Shown piece by piece: positions 1 through 15,520 of a DNA stretch of 64,000 nucleotides (the first letter of the stretch is position 1; each line of letters starts with the position of its first letter). Where the stretch lies: assembly GCF_932294415.1 (NCBI RefSeq), contig NC_065535.1:10101282-10165281 (forward strand), written 5' to 3'. The position numbers and the translations under genes were made by a program. Under the pieces are notes generated by a model. The model saw only the letters and a program-made list of their open reading frames with translations, was not told the origin of the DNA and did no database searches. The stretch comes from Quercus robur. Lineage: Eukaryota > Streptophyta > Magnoliopsida > Fagales > Fagaceae.

Positions 1-803
1 TGCAATTGCTCTCAATGGCTGAGATTGAGAGATGAAAAAAAAAATCTTTCAATCTCAACCACTTAATTAAATAGATTAAAAACATTAAAAATTAAATGGT
101 AAAAACTTTTTTTGAGAGGAAAATGCGTAAGTGATCCCTTAATTAATACTCTTGGGGAAAGAGATGTCTTTTTGGTTAGAAGTAATGTTACAGTACACAA
201 CATTTTTTCACAATATATATATATATATATATTGAGAAACAAACTAGCTGCTAAACACACATACACACTTAATTACACTCTTTCACCAAGGTCAAACACA
301 TTACTTAACCCAAAGTACCACTACATTAGTTATTTTTAGTCAACATGTTTTTTTAAGTTTTTATGTGGGCTCATCATTGCCATTATATTAGTATCTATCA
401 TTCACAAATCATTATTCATTATTATGAAGGTTGTGTTTCGTTCGACGAAAAATATTTTTAAGTGAAAATATTTCAAGAAAAAAAAATATTTTTAAGTGTT
501 TGGTTGCATTCCTAAAACTACCCCGAAAAATATTTCAAGTATTTGATTACATTCTTGAAAATGTTATGGAAATATATTTTCTACTATTTTCTCATATCTC
601 AAGCATATATATAATTAAAAAAAAAAATAGATTAAAAAAATTGTGATTGGGAATTGGCAACGATTGGCCACTGGAGGAGACTGTGGGCGTTAGTAGGGGT
701 GGTGTTTGGGCAGCAAACAGTGGGAATAGGAGGTAGAGATTCCGTCAATAAGTTTTTGGTAAAGCAAAAAAATGAAAGCGTAAATCAATTTTTGTCATAC
801 TTA
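1..803. other. AT-rich upstream region of the OTC gene
   Basis: No gene is visible. There is a short (TA)n tract near 213-231. The segment from about 428 to 630 resembles the left part of the transposon at 21994-22739: both have a GGTTGTGTTT-type start followed by repeated AAATATTTT/CAAGTGTTTGGTTGCAT motifs. It is therefore probably a decayed relative of that element. Confidence 0.5.
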
Positions 804-1064
804 GAGTGCGTTTGACGCACGTTTACGTTTCACCATTTTTTTTTTTTTTTTTTTTTTTTTGGTCAAGCAGTAACTTTTTGACTTTTCTGGTGTGAATAGT
901 GCTTTTATGTACTGTTCATGAGTCCCACAAAATACACTTTTCAACAACTTTTTCATTAAAAATGGGTCCCACGATACTATTTACACATTTAAAAATTATT
1001 TTGCTACAGTGTTTTTCAGTTTTCAGTTTCAGTTTTCAGTTTTCAGCTGTATCCAAACGGACCC
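804..1064. mobile_element. Tourist/Harbinger-like MITE
   Basis: This 261-bp element starts GAGTGCGTTTGA and ends CCAAACGGACCC, giving imperfect terminal inverted repeats. It is flanked on both sides by the trinucleotide TTA (801-803 and 1065-1067). A TTA duplication with GGGTGTGTTTGG-type termini is typical of PIF/Harbinger MITEs. The inside is a T-run plus CAGTTTT repeats. It lies about 370 bp upstream of the OTC start codon. Confidence 0.65.
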
Positions 1065-1433
1065 TTAGTCTCTATTGTCATTTCTTTTTCCTTATGTCAT
1101 AAAAAAAACAAGGGAGGTTTTATAGCCACACAGCTTTGCCATTTTAGTAATAAAATAAGGCAGATCAAGTGAATTTATTCCCTAAGCATTAGGTACTGTA
1201 TTATTGTTTTTAGTAAATTTTTTCTTCTACTTTTACCATCCAAAAAATAATAATAATAATAATTCTTTTTTCTCTCAAAAAGAAAAAAAAAAGGTGTAAA
1301 CCCTCTCTTGCTTTTTTAAAAGCCTGTTCACAACAAGAAGTAACAAACAAACACTACACTCAAAGCTCAGTTTCTCGCTATTGCTATTGCTCTTGCTCTT
1401 TCTCTTTGCTAAGCTTCTCAGAGATAAACAACA

Positions 1434-5215
<3,782 letters not shown>

Positions 5216-5272
5216 TTGCACATTAGCCCCACAAGTTGAAGTTGCTCAGTATTCAGCTTTAGCCGTCTACTA

Positions 5273-5553
5273 GGATTTTGTGGGTTAAGTATGTTTTTAC
5301 TGTATCTTTTTCCCAATGTAGTGCTAGAACATCACAGCTCAATATATTGAGGTTTACTTTGAACTTCAATTGATGCTTATTTTGAAGACTATTCTAGTCT
5401 GTTGCATGTTGTTGGATTTTGTGGGTTTAGTATGTTTTTACTGTATCTTTTTCCCAATGTAGTGCTAGAACATCACAGCTCAATATATTGAGGTTTACTT
5501 TGAACTTCAATTGTTCCTTATTTTGAAGGCTATTCTAGTCTGTTGCATGTTGT
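5273..5553 (+). repeat. 141-bp tandem duplication in the OTC 3' region
   Basis: Copy 1 is 5273-5413 and copy 2 is 5414-5553. Both begin GGATTTTGTGGGTT and end GTTGCATGTTGTT, with only a few mismatches. A third, partial start (GGATTAAATTTTGTG) follows. The array lies 58 bp after the OTC stop, so it is probably in the 3' UTR or terminator region and could duplicate processing signals. Confidence 0.9.
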
Positions 5554-5843
5554 TGGATTAAATTTTGTGAATCTCAATAACATCATTTTCCATCCTCTCT
5601 AAAATCTTCCCAACCAAGGGGACCATTTGTGGTGGGGAGGGGAGAGAATGTTGAAGAAGAAAAAGAAATACAACAGGTCTGGTTTCTTTACCAAAAGACA
5701 TCTCATTCTATGCTATTTCATGGGGTTACAACTTGCAGGGTTACAACTTGTGTCCAGAATTTGTACAAGTGAGGAAAAAAAACTGCCTACAACTTGTTTA
5801 TGAATTGTATTACTTAGTTTAGGAGATATAATACTAAAACTAT
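5554..5843. other. intergenic space between convergent genes
   Basis: No gene is visible. It presumably holds the 3' ends of OTC (+) and the auxilin-like gene (-). Nothing else stands out apart from purine-rich stretches. Confidence 0.5.
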
Positions 5844-8800
5844 CTACCGTTCTTCCACATTGAATCTATTCCAAGCCTCCTGGATGTAATAAACCAAAAA
5901 AAGAATATAGGTTAGCGAACTTTAAAAGATTTGGTAGATAAGACAGCCAAAATAATAATAATAATAATTCAGGACTCTTACTTAAAAGCCTAAATACCAA
6001 AGCCCAGATTGTTTCTTTAAAGTTTCTATCCTAGAGTCTCTCATGATCTAGCCAAACAGTTAAAAAATGCAAACCAGAAGAGAAAAGGCAGATATCTTGA
6101 GACATCTATATCTTCTCACAGTTCACACCTCAGACTGCTGAAGCCCTTTTTTACATGACCGAGGGATTTGCAGAACAATAGAATATCAATTGCACCATCC
6201 TTAGTGAGAAGCAGCAAAAGAAATCCAGGAACTAATTACAATCAACTTTGGGGTATCACTTTAGTTTTTGACTGGCTGTTGAGTATCAGTGAATGAATGC
6301 AAATGACAACCTACACATATTGCATTGTTCCGTGCAGTTTCTTATACTTAAATTTAATGCTTATGCAAAACCTAATCCAGATCTTCCACTTGATAATAAT
6401 GCAAAAGATCAGCATCAGAAACACACCTTTAGAAGATCAAAAACCTTTTCACAAGTGTACTTTTGCTGAATGCTTGCACCCCTCTGCTGCAGCTTGTCAG
6501 GGTGAACAAAAAGAGTTGCTTTACGGTAAGCTTTCTTTACAGCATTAGTCGTAATAATATCTGTTAGAGGAATTGGCTGCCAACTACTATCAGGCCCAAG
6601 TATCTGCCAGTAAAAACATCTCGTTAAATCAAATACTGATTGAAATGCTTGAATTAATGCCAATGGAAGGTAGCTTGGATTAATGCCAATCAAATACTCA
6701 TTATCAGCGCATATAAATAATTTAGAACATAAAGAGTCAATTTTCACCATGAGAAATTAAACATTTCTTTAATAGCAATATAGCAACTTTTATCTATTGC
6801 AACCAGATATGATTTGTACAAGCACAGAAGCAATTCTTTTTGTTGGTTGTGAAAGCATTTACAATGAAAATGCCAGCCTTGCGCGCCCGCCCCACCCCCC
6901 AAAAAAAATAAATAGATAAAATGCTGGTGATGTCTACACACGGGAGTGTTACCTTTGCCATTTTATCAGCATTCACCAGCAGAAAAAAAAAATCGCATGA
7001 GATTAGGAAAATAAAAAACAAAGAGAGATAGTATTTCAACAGAGAAAAGGATATTATATACATCAATTAGACTGGTAAAATATTAAATCAATGGCAGAGA
7101 CAGTCAATAAGTCCTAAGAATCCAATTGTTATGCTATCCTATAAAAAATCAAGGTTAAGAAGTACCAAGCATGGGGATACAAGTTTGTAATAAAAAGTTA
7201 GTAGGGGTCTTGCACATACATATTGTAGGGTTGAAAGCAATGCCCTCAAGTTCCCTTCCTTCCCATTCGACCACCTTTTGACATCAGAATCAAGTGCTTC
7301 TGCTAATCTCTGCCATAAAATGAGATTCAGACAGTTAGACAACACTTCAGGTCTTAGCTGTAAGCGCAAGAATTTCTTGTCCTTAATAGAAAAAATCATT
7401 ACATTTCTCTCAGCTTGCTCCTTCTGTGCAAGAAGATCACGCATATTCTTCTCTGCAAGAGCTTTTGCCTGAAGGAAACCAGAAAATGCATTAAGCAAGC
7501 ATGTTACATGCTAAAATATCTGTATATCTGAATCTAAGCAAAAGCAGGAAGCATACTGCGCGTTCTACTATTCTTTGATGCCTCTCAGACCTGGCTCTAC
7601 ACCTCTGAACTGATTCACCATTAGATTCACCATTAGATCCATCAAATCTCTCAGTAGAGTGGGAAGCTTCATCAAGAAAATATAAATTGTTCAGAAGTGG
7701 GAAAGCAGGAATTAGTTAAATCTTCACATTAATCAATAACCGAGGCATATATCAAATGCTATTATAGGGGTGGTGGGACTCACAATATGACCCGCCACCA
7801 TGACTTGAAGAATTGGGGTATCTTGAATTGCTGGTAGGACATGAGTTTCTTTGTTGTAGATCCTGCAGGAATTTCTATCAACTATTAATTTGTCATGTCA
7901 CAAGTTTCATGGGAAAGGAGTGATACAAGATTTAGCAGAGAGACTCACATTGGCCGAAAAGCTCTGCCTCATTCCATTATCTCTGGAAGCACCAGAAAGT
8001 TTCTCACCAACAAACTTTTCAGCCTGGTTTCTTGCCTTGAATGCAGCCTTCTCAGACAGTGCTTTTTCTAGGGCACGCTCTCGAGCCTCTAAAGTTGCTC
8101 TCTCTACAGCAGCACGTTCAGCTTTAAGTTTGGCTTCCATAGCAGCCTTCTCAGCTGCCGACTTTTCATTAACCTCAGCAGAAGTCTTCCCCAACTTTTC
8201 TCGGGCCTCTGCCATTACCCTTCGACGAGTTTCAGCAGCTGCTCTCTCCGCAGCAGCCTTTTCTGCTCTTTCTCGGGCTTCAGCAAATGCCCTTTCACGA
8301 GCTTCACGGATGGCTCTTTCAACAGCCATCTTCTCTCTTTCTCTTTCCTTCTCCCTCTCTTTTGCTTCATCTATTTTTTTAAGGTGCTCCTTTTCCAATT
8401 CCACTTCCTTTTGCAAAGTATCATTACTTTCCTTCTCTTCCATTGTCAGGGTTGATTGATGATTCTGCTCACATTTGTTGGTAATCTGGGTTATTTTGAT
8501 CTCCTCAGTTGTTTCCTTACTTTTTCTTTCGCCTTCAATCAAGCTGGGTTGCTCAGTTTGGTTCAGTTTGTTCTTATCATCATCCCATCTATCCTCATGA
8601 GAAGAGGTAGAAATATTCACTTCTTCTTCCTGATCTGCAGAAAATTCAACTTCCTTGACATTCTCATAAATTTCCCCCAGTTCAGGATCCATTTCTTCAA
8701 TGTTCCTTCCCAGATTGCAGACTATTTTTTGTTCTTCCGCATTTTGGTCAGGTTGTTTTTGCCCAAAGCTCATGTCAGTTTTAACAAAATCTACCCCATT

Positions 8801-11800
8801 CAAGTAAAAAACAATGGTCTTTATTGTATCTTCCATTTGCTGCTTCATCTCAGAGTGTATAAAGGCATCTTGAGGAAAACCATCTGTTTCAAGTATCTCC
8901 TTATCCTCAATGTCATTTTCTTCTTTAACTACTTCTGTCTCTTTTCCATTCTCTTTGTGTTCAAAGGAAGCTGTATTTACCTCTACTGTACTCCTGTTCT
9001 CTTCATGTACAGGCACCTCTGGATTTAATTCCACATCTTTCTTGTTTTCAATATGTCTGCTTGCTTCCTGATTTTTGCTTAGGTTCTCTCTTTCATCCTG
9101 CTTACATCCCTCAACATTTTTCTCATAATGAAGAGCTTGTTCGGCCTCTTTCACCACCCTTTCATCTTTGACTGCTTGTTCATTTTCTATATGTCTGCTC
9201 ACTTCCTGATCTTTGCTTTTGTTCTCGCTTTCATCCTGCTCGCACCCACCATCAGTCGCCTCAAGACTTTTCTCCTGATGAAGAGCTAGTTCGGCCTCTT
9301 TCACGACCTTTTCATCTTTAACTGCTTCTGTCTGTCTTCCATTCTCCTCCTGTTTAATGAAAGCCTTATTTACTTCAATTGTACTCCCATCTTCTTCTTG
9401 TGCTGGTACCTCTAAAATTAATTCCACATCTCCATCATTTTCTATATGCCTACTGGCTTCCTGACTTTTGCTTAGGTTTTCACTTCCATCCTGCTTACAT
9501 TTATTATCAGTTGCCTCAAGATTGATCTCCTCATAATTAAGAGTTTCTTGGGCCACTTTCAATCTCTTCTCTTCTATCCATTTGTAAATCTCATTTTGTC
9601 TCTCCACTTTTTCTTCAATCTGATCAGTATCACCTTTAAATAACTCCTCATTTTCTCCAGCTTCTTGAAGCTTCTCGTTCCCTTCCAACTCATCAGTATC
9701 TTGAAGACTATTCCTAGTTTCTTCTTCATTGGGGAAGTCATTAAATCTTATCTTAGTTATTGACTGTTCATGAATTTTGTCTATACACTTTTCAGTTTCT
9801 TCCTCCCTGAGGGCATCTTTCTGCTCCTTGCCAATTTCCAGTTTGCAAGCCTCCTCAGTGTCTTCTCGCTTGTGGGCATCCTCTGGTTCCTTCTCAATGT
9901 CTTCCCCCTCAAAAGCCTCTTTTGCATTTTTTTCAGTTTTTATATACTCCTGAGACTCTATTTGCCTCTTCATGTTTTCATTATCCTCAAACTCTTGGGT
10001 CTCGATGTTTTCCTTCTCAATGTCTTCCTCCTCACAAACCAGTTTTCCTTTCTTTTCATTTCCTAACAACTCCTGAGCCTCAATTTGCCACTTCATGATT
10101 TCATTTTCCTCATACTTTTGGGTCTCAATGTTTTTCACAAAATTTATTGGTTCCTGAAGATCTCCTGGTTTTTCTTCAAAAGTTTCCTGTTCATGGCATG
10201 CTTTTACTTTCTTCACATTTTCTACCCACTCTTGAGCCTCTGTCTGCCTCTTCATGTTTTCATTTTCCTCAAACTCTTGGGTCTCAATATTTTCCACAAA
10301 ATTCATTGGTTCTTGAAAATCTGTAAGCGTCTCTTCAAAAATTTCCTGTTCATGGGATGCTTCTACTTTCTTCACATTTTGTACCCACTCTTGACCCTCT
10401 ATCTGCCTCTTCACGTTTTCATTTTTCTCAAGCTCTTGGGTCTCAATAGTTTCCACATAATTCATTGGTTCGTGAAAATAAGTTAGTGTCTCTTCCCATT
10501 TTTCCTGCTCATGAGATACTTCAACTTTCTTCTCAGATTTATTTTGCTCCTGTACTACTCTTAATCTCTTCTCATTTTCTTCCAGATCAAAAACCTGTTG
10601 AACTGATTTTAATTCGCCTACATGTTCTATCTTCTCTTGCTTACAAGCCTCCTCAAATGTATTTGCTCTCTGGCTACATTCTTCTGGCTTCTCAAAGCAC
10701 TCTTTCTTTGTCTTATCTGCCTGCTCAAACTCCAACATTGTTTCTTTGTGTTTAACTACCGTCTCAAATTCATAAAACTGTTCTTCTGCATCCCAAACTT
10801 CTGCTGCTTCCTGCATATGATCTGCTTGAGTTGGTTTCAATTCCCTCTCACAAGTTTCTCCTACAGCTGCTTCAGTGCCAAGAGTTTTTTCCCTGACTCT
10901 GAAGTCTGGAGTTACATGACCTGCTCTCTCCATGTTTTGCTTTCTCATACCAGCAGAATCTTGCACTGGAGCATCCTCTTTTTCATATAAATCCTTCTTT
11001 TTGGATCGGTTTGCCTTGTCTGCAATTTTGCCCTCCCTTCTCTGCTCAGCTTTCAGACCATCATTAGAGCTCAGTTTCACATGACTTTGAAAGCCTTCCT
11101 TCTTTCTTGCCATTGATTCTTTTGCAATCTTCATTCTTGCTTGAGCCTCCTCTATTGCCTTTTTCAAAGCAGCCACAGATGCAGCAGCAACTGAATTTAC
11201 ATCTACTTCCTCATCAAAGCATGGTGGTGAAGAAACATGTCCAGCACTTTCAAAGTCAGTTCTGGAAAAACCAGACTTAGAAGCCATTGGTCTCTTAGAA
11301 GCACCCTTGCTATCACATGAGTCAGGCAGTGTGCTTGAAGATGGGGAGACTTTCGAAGAATGTGCTCCATGGCCATATTCATATGCACTAAACAACATAT
11401 CGATTGAATTGGACCTACTCCGATTAGAGTTATTTTGAAGTGCAGCACCACCTCTGGACCTCTGTTTGCTAGCACCACTAGCAGGAAGATCTGTCACAGC
11501 TTTTGTGGAATGAATGCCTTCAGTTGTTATCCTGTCACTGAAATTTTTGTTAAGAAACACATCATTTACCGCAGAGGTTACTGGCTTATTGCTGTCATTC
11601 ATCTGCAAGGGGCTTCTTTCATCAATTAAACGTGGATCACATGAGTTAGGCAGTGGGCCTGAAAATGGTGAAACTTTCAAAGAATGTGCTCCATGAACAT
11701 GTTCATTTACACCAAACAACATATCGATTGAATTGGACCTGCGCTGATCAGACTTATTTTGAAGTGCAGCACCACCTCTGGACTTCTGTTTGCTACCACC

Positions 11801-13330
11801 ACTAGCAGGAAGATCTGTCACAACTTTTGTGGAATGAATGCCTTCAGTTATCCTGTCACTGAAATTTTTGTTAAGATGCACATCATTTTCAGCAGAGGTT
11901 ACTGCCTTATTGCTGTCATTCATCTGCAAGGGACTGCTTTCATCAATTAAATGTGTATCACATGAGTTAGGCAGTGGGCCTGAAAATTTTGAAACTTTTT
12001 TCAAAGAATGTACTCCATGGCCATATTCATTTGCACCAAACAACATATCAATTGAATTGGACCTACGCTGATCAGAGTCATTTTGAAGTGCAACACCACC
12101 TCTGGCCTTTTGTTTGCTAGCACCACTAGCAGGAAGATCTGTCACAACTTTTGTGGAATGAATGCCTTCAGTTATCTTATCACTGAAATTTTTGTTAAGA
12201 TACACATCATTTATGGCAGAGGTTGCTGGCTTATTGCTGTCAGTCTTCTGCAAGGGAGTGCTTTCATCAATCAAACGCATATCACACAAGTTAGGCAGTG
12301 GGCCTGAAAATCGTGAAACTTTCACAGAATGTGCTCCATGGTGATATTCATGCATATCAATTGAATTGGACCTACGCCGATCAGACTTATTTTGAAGTGC
12401 AACACCACCTCTAGATTTCTGTTTGCCAGCACCACTAGCAGGAAGATCTGTCACAACTTTTCTGGAATGCATGCCCTCAGTAATCCCATCGCTGACTTTT
12501 TTGTTAAGATACACATCATTTACTGCAGAGGTCACTGGCTTATTTCCGTCAGCCATTTGCAAAGGAGTGCTTTCTTCAATTAAATGTGTATAACCAGGAA
12601 CAGCATGAAGCTGAGCTATGTGGGTTGTTACATTTGTCCCATTTTTTCCTCCTTGATTGACTTTATTGTATGACATGTTGTACTTCTTCACACTATCAAA
12701 TGACTGATAAGATGCCTCATGGGAAGATCTGTCACCACTAGCAGGAAGATCTGTCACAACTTTTGTGGAATCCAAATGATCCTCCACTTTCGAAGGTGGT
12801 CCTCTTTCAGCTGGAGTCCTCCTACATGATAACAAATAGAAATAACAACATATGGTCAATTCTCTACCTATACAAGTGGACCAATTCTGAAGAAAACTAG
12901 TTCATCCCTCTCAATGTCATTGCAGACATGAAGAAATAAGAAAATGCAATAACATAGTAAGGGAAAAGAAAATGAGGTAGAATACTCTACTAAACGGTGC
13001 ACTATAAGATATTTGTGAAAATTTATGATAAACATCTAACAATACAAGCTTATAAGAATCAAATCTATGTCAATTTCTTCAAGTTAGAAACAAAGGACCA
13101 CATCAAACAAAAAATCCAGCATAGAAAATAATTTTTTTTTTTTTTTTTTAAATCAAAAGAGTGACACTCCGAGAATGACAGATAACAATTCTCCTACGCA
13201 TCCATTAATATTTCAAAGCAGAATTGCTGTCATAGTATGTTTTGGTTCCAAAAGTAAGCATATGCTCCAGAATGAAAGTGTGTTTTCTTCTTTCAGATTC
13301 TTCATAAAAAATAACAAGTTAACAAATAAT

Positions 13331-13374
<44 letters not shown>

Positions 13375-14439
13375 CCCCCCCCCCTTCTTTGTGTTCCCTT
13401 CCCGATTCATATTCTGTGAATAAATCATAGAATATGAAATTGACAAACTATTCCGAAACTTTCTTGATATTGCATCAACAAAACAAGAACACGGTTCGGA
13501 TTATCCTCACTCTTTCACAAACTATTCCGAAAATTCTTGAAATTTACATCAACAAAACAAGAACACGATTCGGATTATCCCAACTCTTTCACAAACTATT
13601 CCTAAACTTCTTGAAATTGCATTAACTGAATAAATAGTTTCTAAAACGCAAATATCAAAACGAAGCGAAAATCCAACTTCGTTGTAACTCAAATCCCCAT
13701 TTTGCAAATACATAACTCAAAAACCCATTTAAAGAAATAACACACAAGAAAATTTTATATGAAGAAAAAAAAAAAAAAACTTTTTTTAACTAACATCAAT
13801 TGGACCAAACGGACAAATGTAACACGTTTTCACTACTGAGTTCCAACCTTACAAAACTTATTTCCCCCAAAACTTTCTTTTCCAATAATTTCTCAGAAAC
13901 CAAACAGAGCTTACAAGCTCAAAAAAAGAAAAAAGCACAGTATCTGTTCCCAAAAACGAGAACATAGCTGTGAATGCACAATATTCGCCATTTTCAAGAA
14001 GAAATACAAAGATACAGAGACAAAGATGTGATCTGAGGCAAAGATTTTGAGCTTACCGCGCTTTCTGAGAAGAGCTATTCTTCTTCTTCTTCTTTGGCTC
14101 AGAGATGAGTTCCTCATACGAAACAGCATAATCGAACTCTTCAAAGCCACCGAAAACATTTGAGTAATCGAGTTTCGAGCTCCGAGCAGCATCAGCATCA
14201 GCATCATCAGCCGAAACGTTTCTTTCATTCAGCGCTGGGATATCAAGAATCGGAATCGAGCAGGCTCGAGAAGCTTCGCCGAATATCTCGCTGTAGTCCT
14301 GAATCCGAGACGAGATGTTCGGAGCCCCGAACTTCGACGAAGTTGCGGAGAAAACGCCGTCGTATATGGATTTTGAGCTGAAGCTATGGCCGCTGGAGAG
14401 TTTCTTGGAGATAGTAGCAGAGGACGCTTGGTACTCCAT
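5844..14439 (-). CDS. auxilin-like J-domain protein
   Basis: Plant auxilin-like proteins recruit Hsc70 through a C-terminal J domain to uncoat clathrin-coated vesicles; the role is inferred from family. Eight exons read on the minus strand: 14439-14057, 12821-7949, 7862-7784, 7666-7557, 7468-7403, 7309-7220, 6603-6427 and 5879-5844. They give 5814 nt, 1937 aa, longer than the ~1450 aa I recall for Arabidopsis AUL1. The N-terminus ([17 protein letters not shown]) is family-typical. Exon 2 alone encodes 1624 residues. It begins with ~100-residue repeats ([17 protein letters not shown]), followed by Glu/Lys-rich coiled coil with 50-56 residue repeats. Next come an [18 protein letters not shown] coiled coil and the conserved [18 protein letters not shown] segment. 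The J domain spans about 1868-1937, with HPDK at 1901-1904 and the final WNRFNVEER. Exon 4 uses the least typical acceptor and is the least certain junction. Confidence 0.93.
11330..12790 (-). repeat. ~324-bp in-frame coding repeat array in the auxilin-like gene
   Basis: The block GCAGGAAGATCTGTCAC (plus-strand reading) recurs at 11481, 11805, 12129, 12438 and 12741. Spacings are 324, 324, 309 and 303 bp. All are multiples of three, so the array keeps frame and encodes units of 108, 108, 103 and 101 residues. Each unit carries VVTDLPASG, a RRSNSIDM motif, PLPN..CD, a LIDE(S/R) motif and VTSA.NDV. The last copy (nearest the gene start) is partial. Confidence 0.93.
13335..13384 (+). repeat. (CT)n microsatellite followed by C run
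   Basis: About 19 CT units run into about 13 C inside intron 1 of the auxilin-like gene. On the gene strand this is a G run followed by (GA)n. Confidence 0.9.
13443..13622 (+). repeat. ~74-bp tandem repeat in auxilin-like intron 1
   Basis: The block TCAACAAAACAAGAACACG recurs at 13475 and 13549, 74 bp apart. It is surrounded by CACAAACTATTCC and TTCTTGAAATT blocks, giving about 2.4 copies. The repeat is short and local, with no sign of coding. Confidence 0.85.
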
Positions 14440-14805
14440 TGTTAGCGAGCGTTTAGGGTTTGTTCATGCGTTTCGTTTCGTTTCGTTTCGTTTCGTTCCT
14501 CTTCTTGGTCTTCTTCTTCTTCTTCTCTCTGTGTGCTTTCTCTGCTGAAAGCAGAGTCAGACACGGAGAAGAAGAAAGAGGACCGAGAAAATGTCAGAGC
14601 TAAAATGAAAAAACAAGAGGGGAGATTTTGCCGAGAAATTGAGGGTTAAAAAAATTGCGGTTTTAACCGTCACGTGTAAAACTAAGCAAAAAATTACCCC
14701 TTGGTTTGAGTTAATGTCATTATACTATTCAATTTTTTTTTTTTTTCAAAAAAATCAATTTTGTCTCAAAGTACAAATATCACTTAATAATGTTTGATAA
14801 TTTCT

Positions 14806-14832
<27 letters not shown>
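14440..14832. promoter_or_regulatory. 5' UTR / promoter region of the auxilin-like gene
   Basis: Directly upstream of the minus-strand start codon is a TTTAGGGTTTG block (telo-box-like). A (TTTCG)n tract follows at about 14470-14497, then a CTT-rich tract at 14498-14540. On the gene strand the tracts read (CGAAA)n and (GAA)n and probably lie in the 5' UTR. No TATA box could be fixed. An AT-rich stretch with a (TA)n tract leads into the solo LTR. Confidence 0.45.
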
Positions 14833-14836
<4 letters not shown>

Positions 14837-15520
14837 GGGCCCGAAGTCTGAGGTCCCAGCCCACTTTGTATTAAGGGCCCAAAGCCCAGGTCGAGGAGCT
14901 CTACTGCCGAGGACGCGCAATGAAAGCTCCTTGAAGGCCGAAGGATGTGGCTGAGGACAATCTCACGCTCAACACCTCATAAAAACGCCTGAAGAAAAGG
15001 ACAAACTCAGTACAAGAGCAGTACAAGCTAGAAAGCTGCCAACACCATAACGTGGAGCCCAGCACCTGACAAGCCCATACCCTATACCATGCTATCCAGC
15101 TTTTCCCAACCATTCTGACGTGAAGATTGATAGGACGAGTAACTGCCCCAAACAAGGAGAAACTGACACGTAGATGAAGAAGGGAAATCGAATATTAGTA
15201 TAAAAGGGAAAAAATGAGGAAAAAGGGGGGGGGGGGGGAGAGGCCCCGAAAAAAGAAGAAAGAAGGAGGAGGAATGGTGAGAATGTGATGCTCCTCGGAC
15301 TAATTCCGATGAGTCAAACCTTCCAAACTACATTGATGCAAGGCTCAGCTATACAGTCCAAACTCATCTTTGTATGACCACTCATGAAACCGGGACCAGA
15401 CCGAAACCCAGCGCCCAAAGGCAGGCCTTTCCAAACCCACTCTCTACAAATCATATTGTTCGGGCCCTTTACACACGAGCCCAACATCAACCTTGGGTCG
15501 TTAAAAATCGTGTCCCTACA
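14833..15520 (+). mobile_element. solo LTR, same family as the LTR element at 60787
   Basis: This 688-bp sequence starts TGTGGGGCCCGAA and ends GTGTCCCTACA. It is flanked by perfect 5-bp duplications ATATA (14828-14832 and 15521-15525). It matches the LTR at 60787-61462 over its length, including a GTATAAAAGGG TATA-type promoter near 15199 and a GGGCCCTTTACACACGAGCC-type end. There is no internal region, so it is a solo LTR left by LTR-LTR recombination. The target was a (TA)n tract, so the duplication alone is weak evidence; the family match is strong. Confidence 0.9.

Noticed and set aside
7890-8459. Long plus-strand open frame opposite the auxilin-like exon
   Set aside because: It is the complement of the Ala/Glu/Arg-rich coiled-coil coding sequence, where stops are rare on both strands. 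The minus-strand reading matches the auxilin family.
8456-10990. Several plus-strand Phe/Leu-rich open frames that look like membrane proteins
   Set aside because: They are antisense to Glu/Lys-rich codons of the auxilin-like exon (GAA/AAG read as TTC/CTT), not real membrane proteins.
13213-13446. Open frame across the CT microsatellite in auxilin intron 1
   Set aside because: It is low-complexity Arg-Glu/Ser-Leu translation of a dinucleotide repeat.
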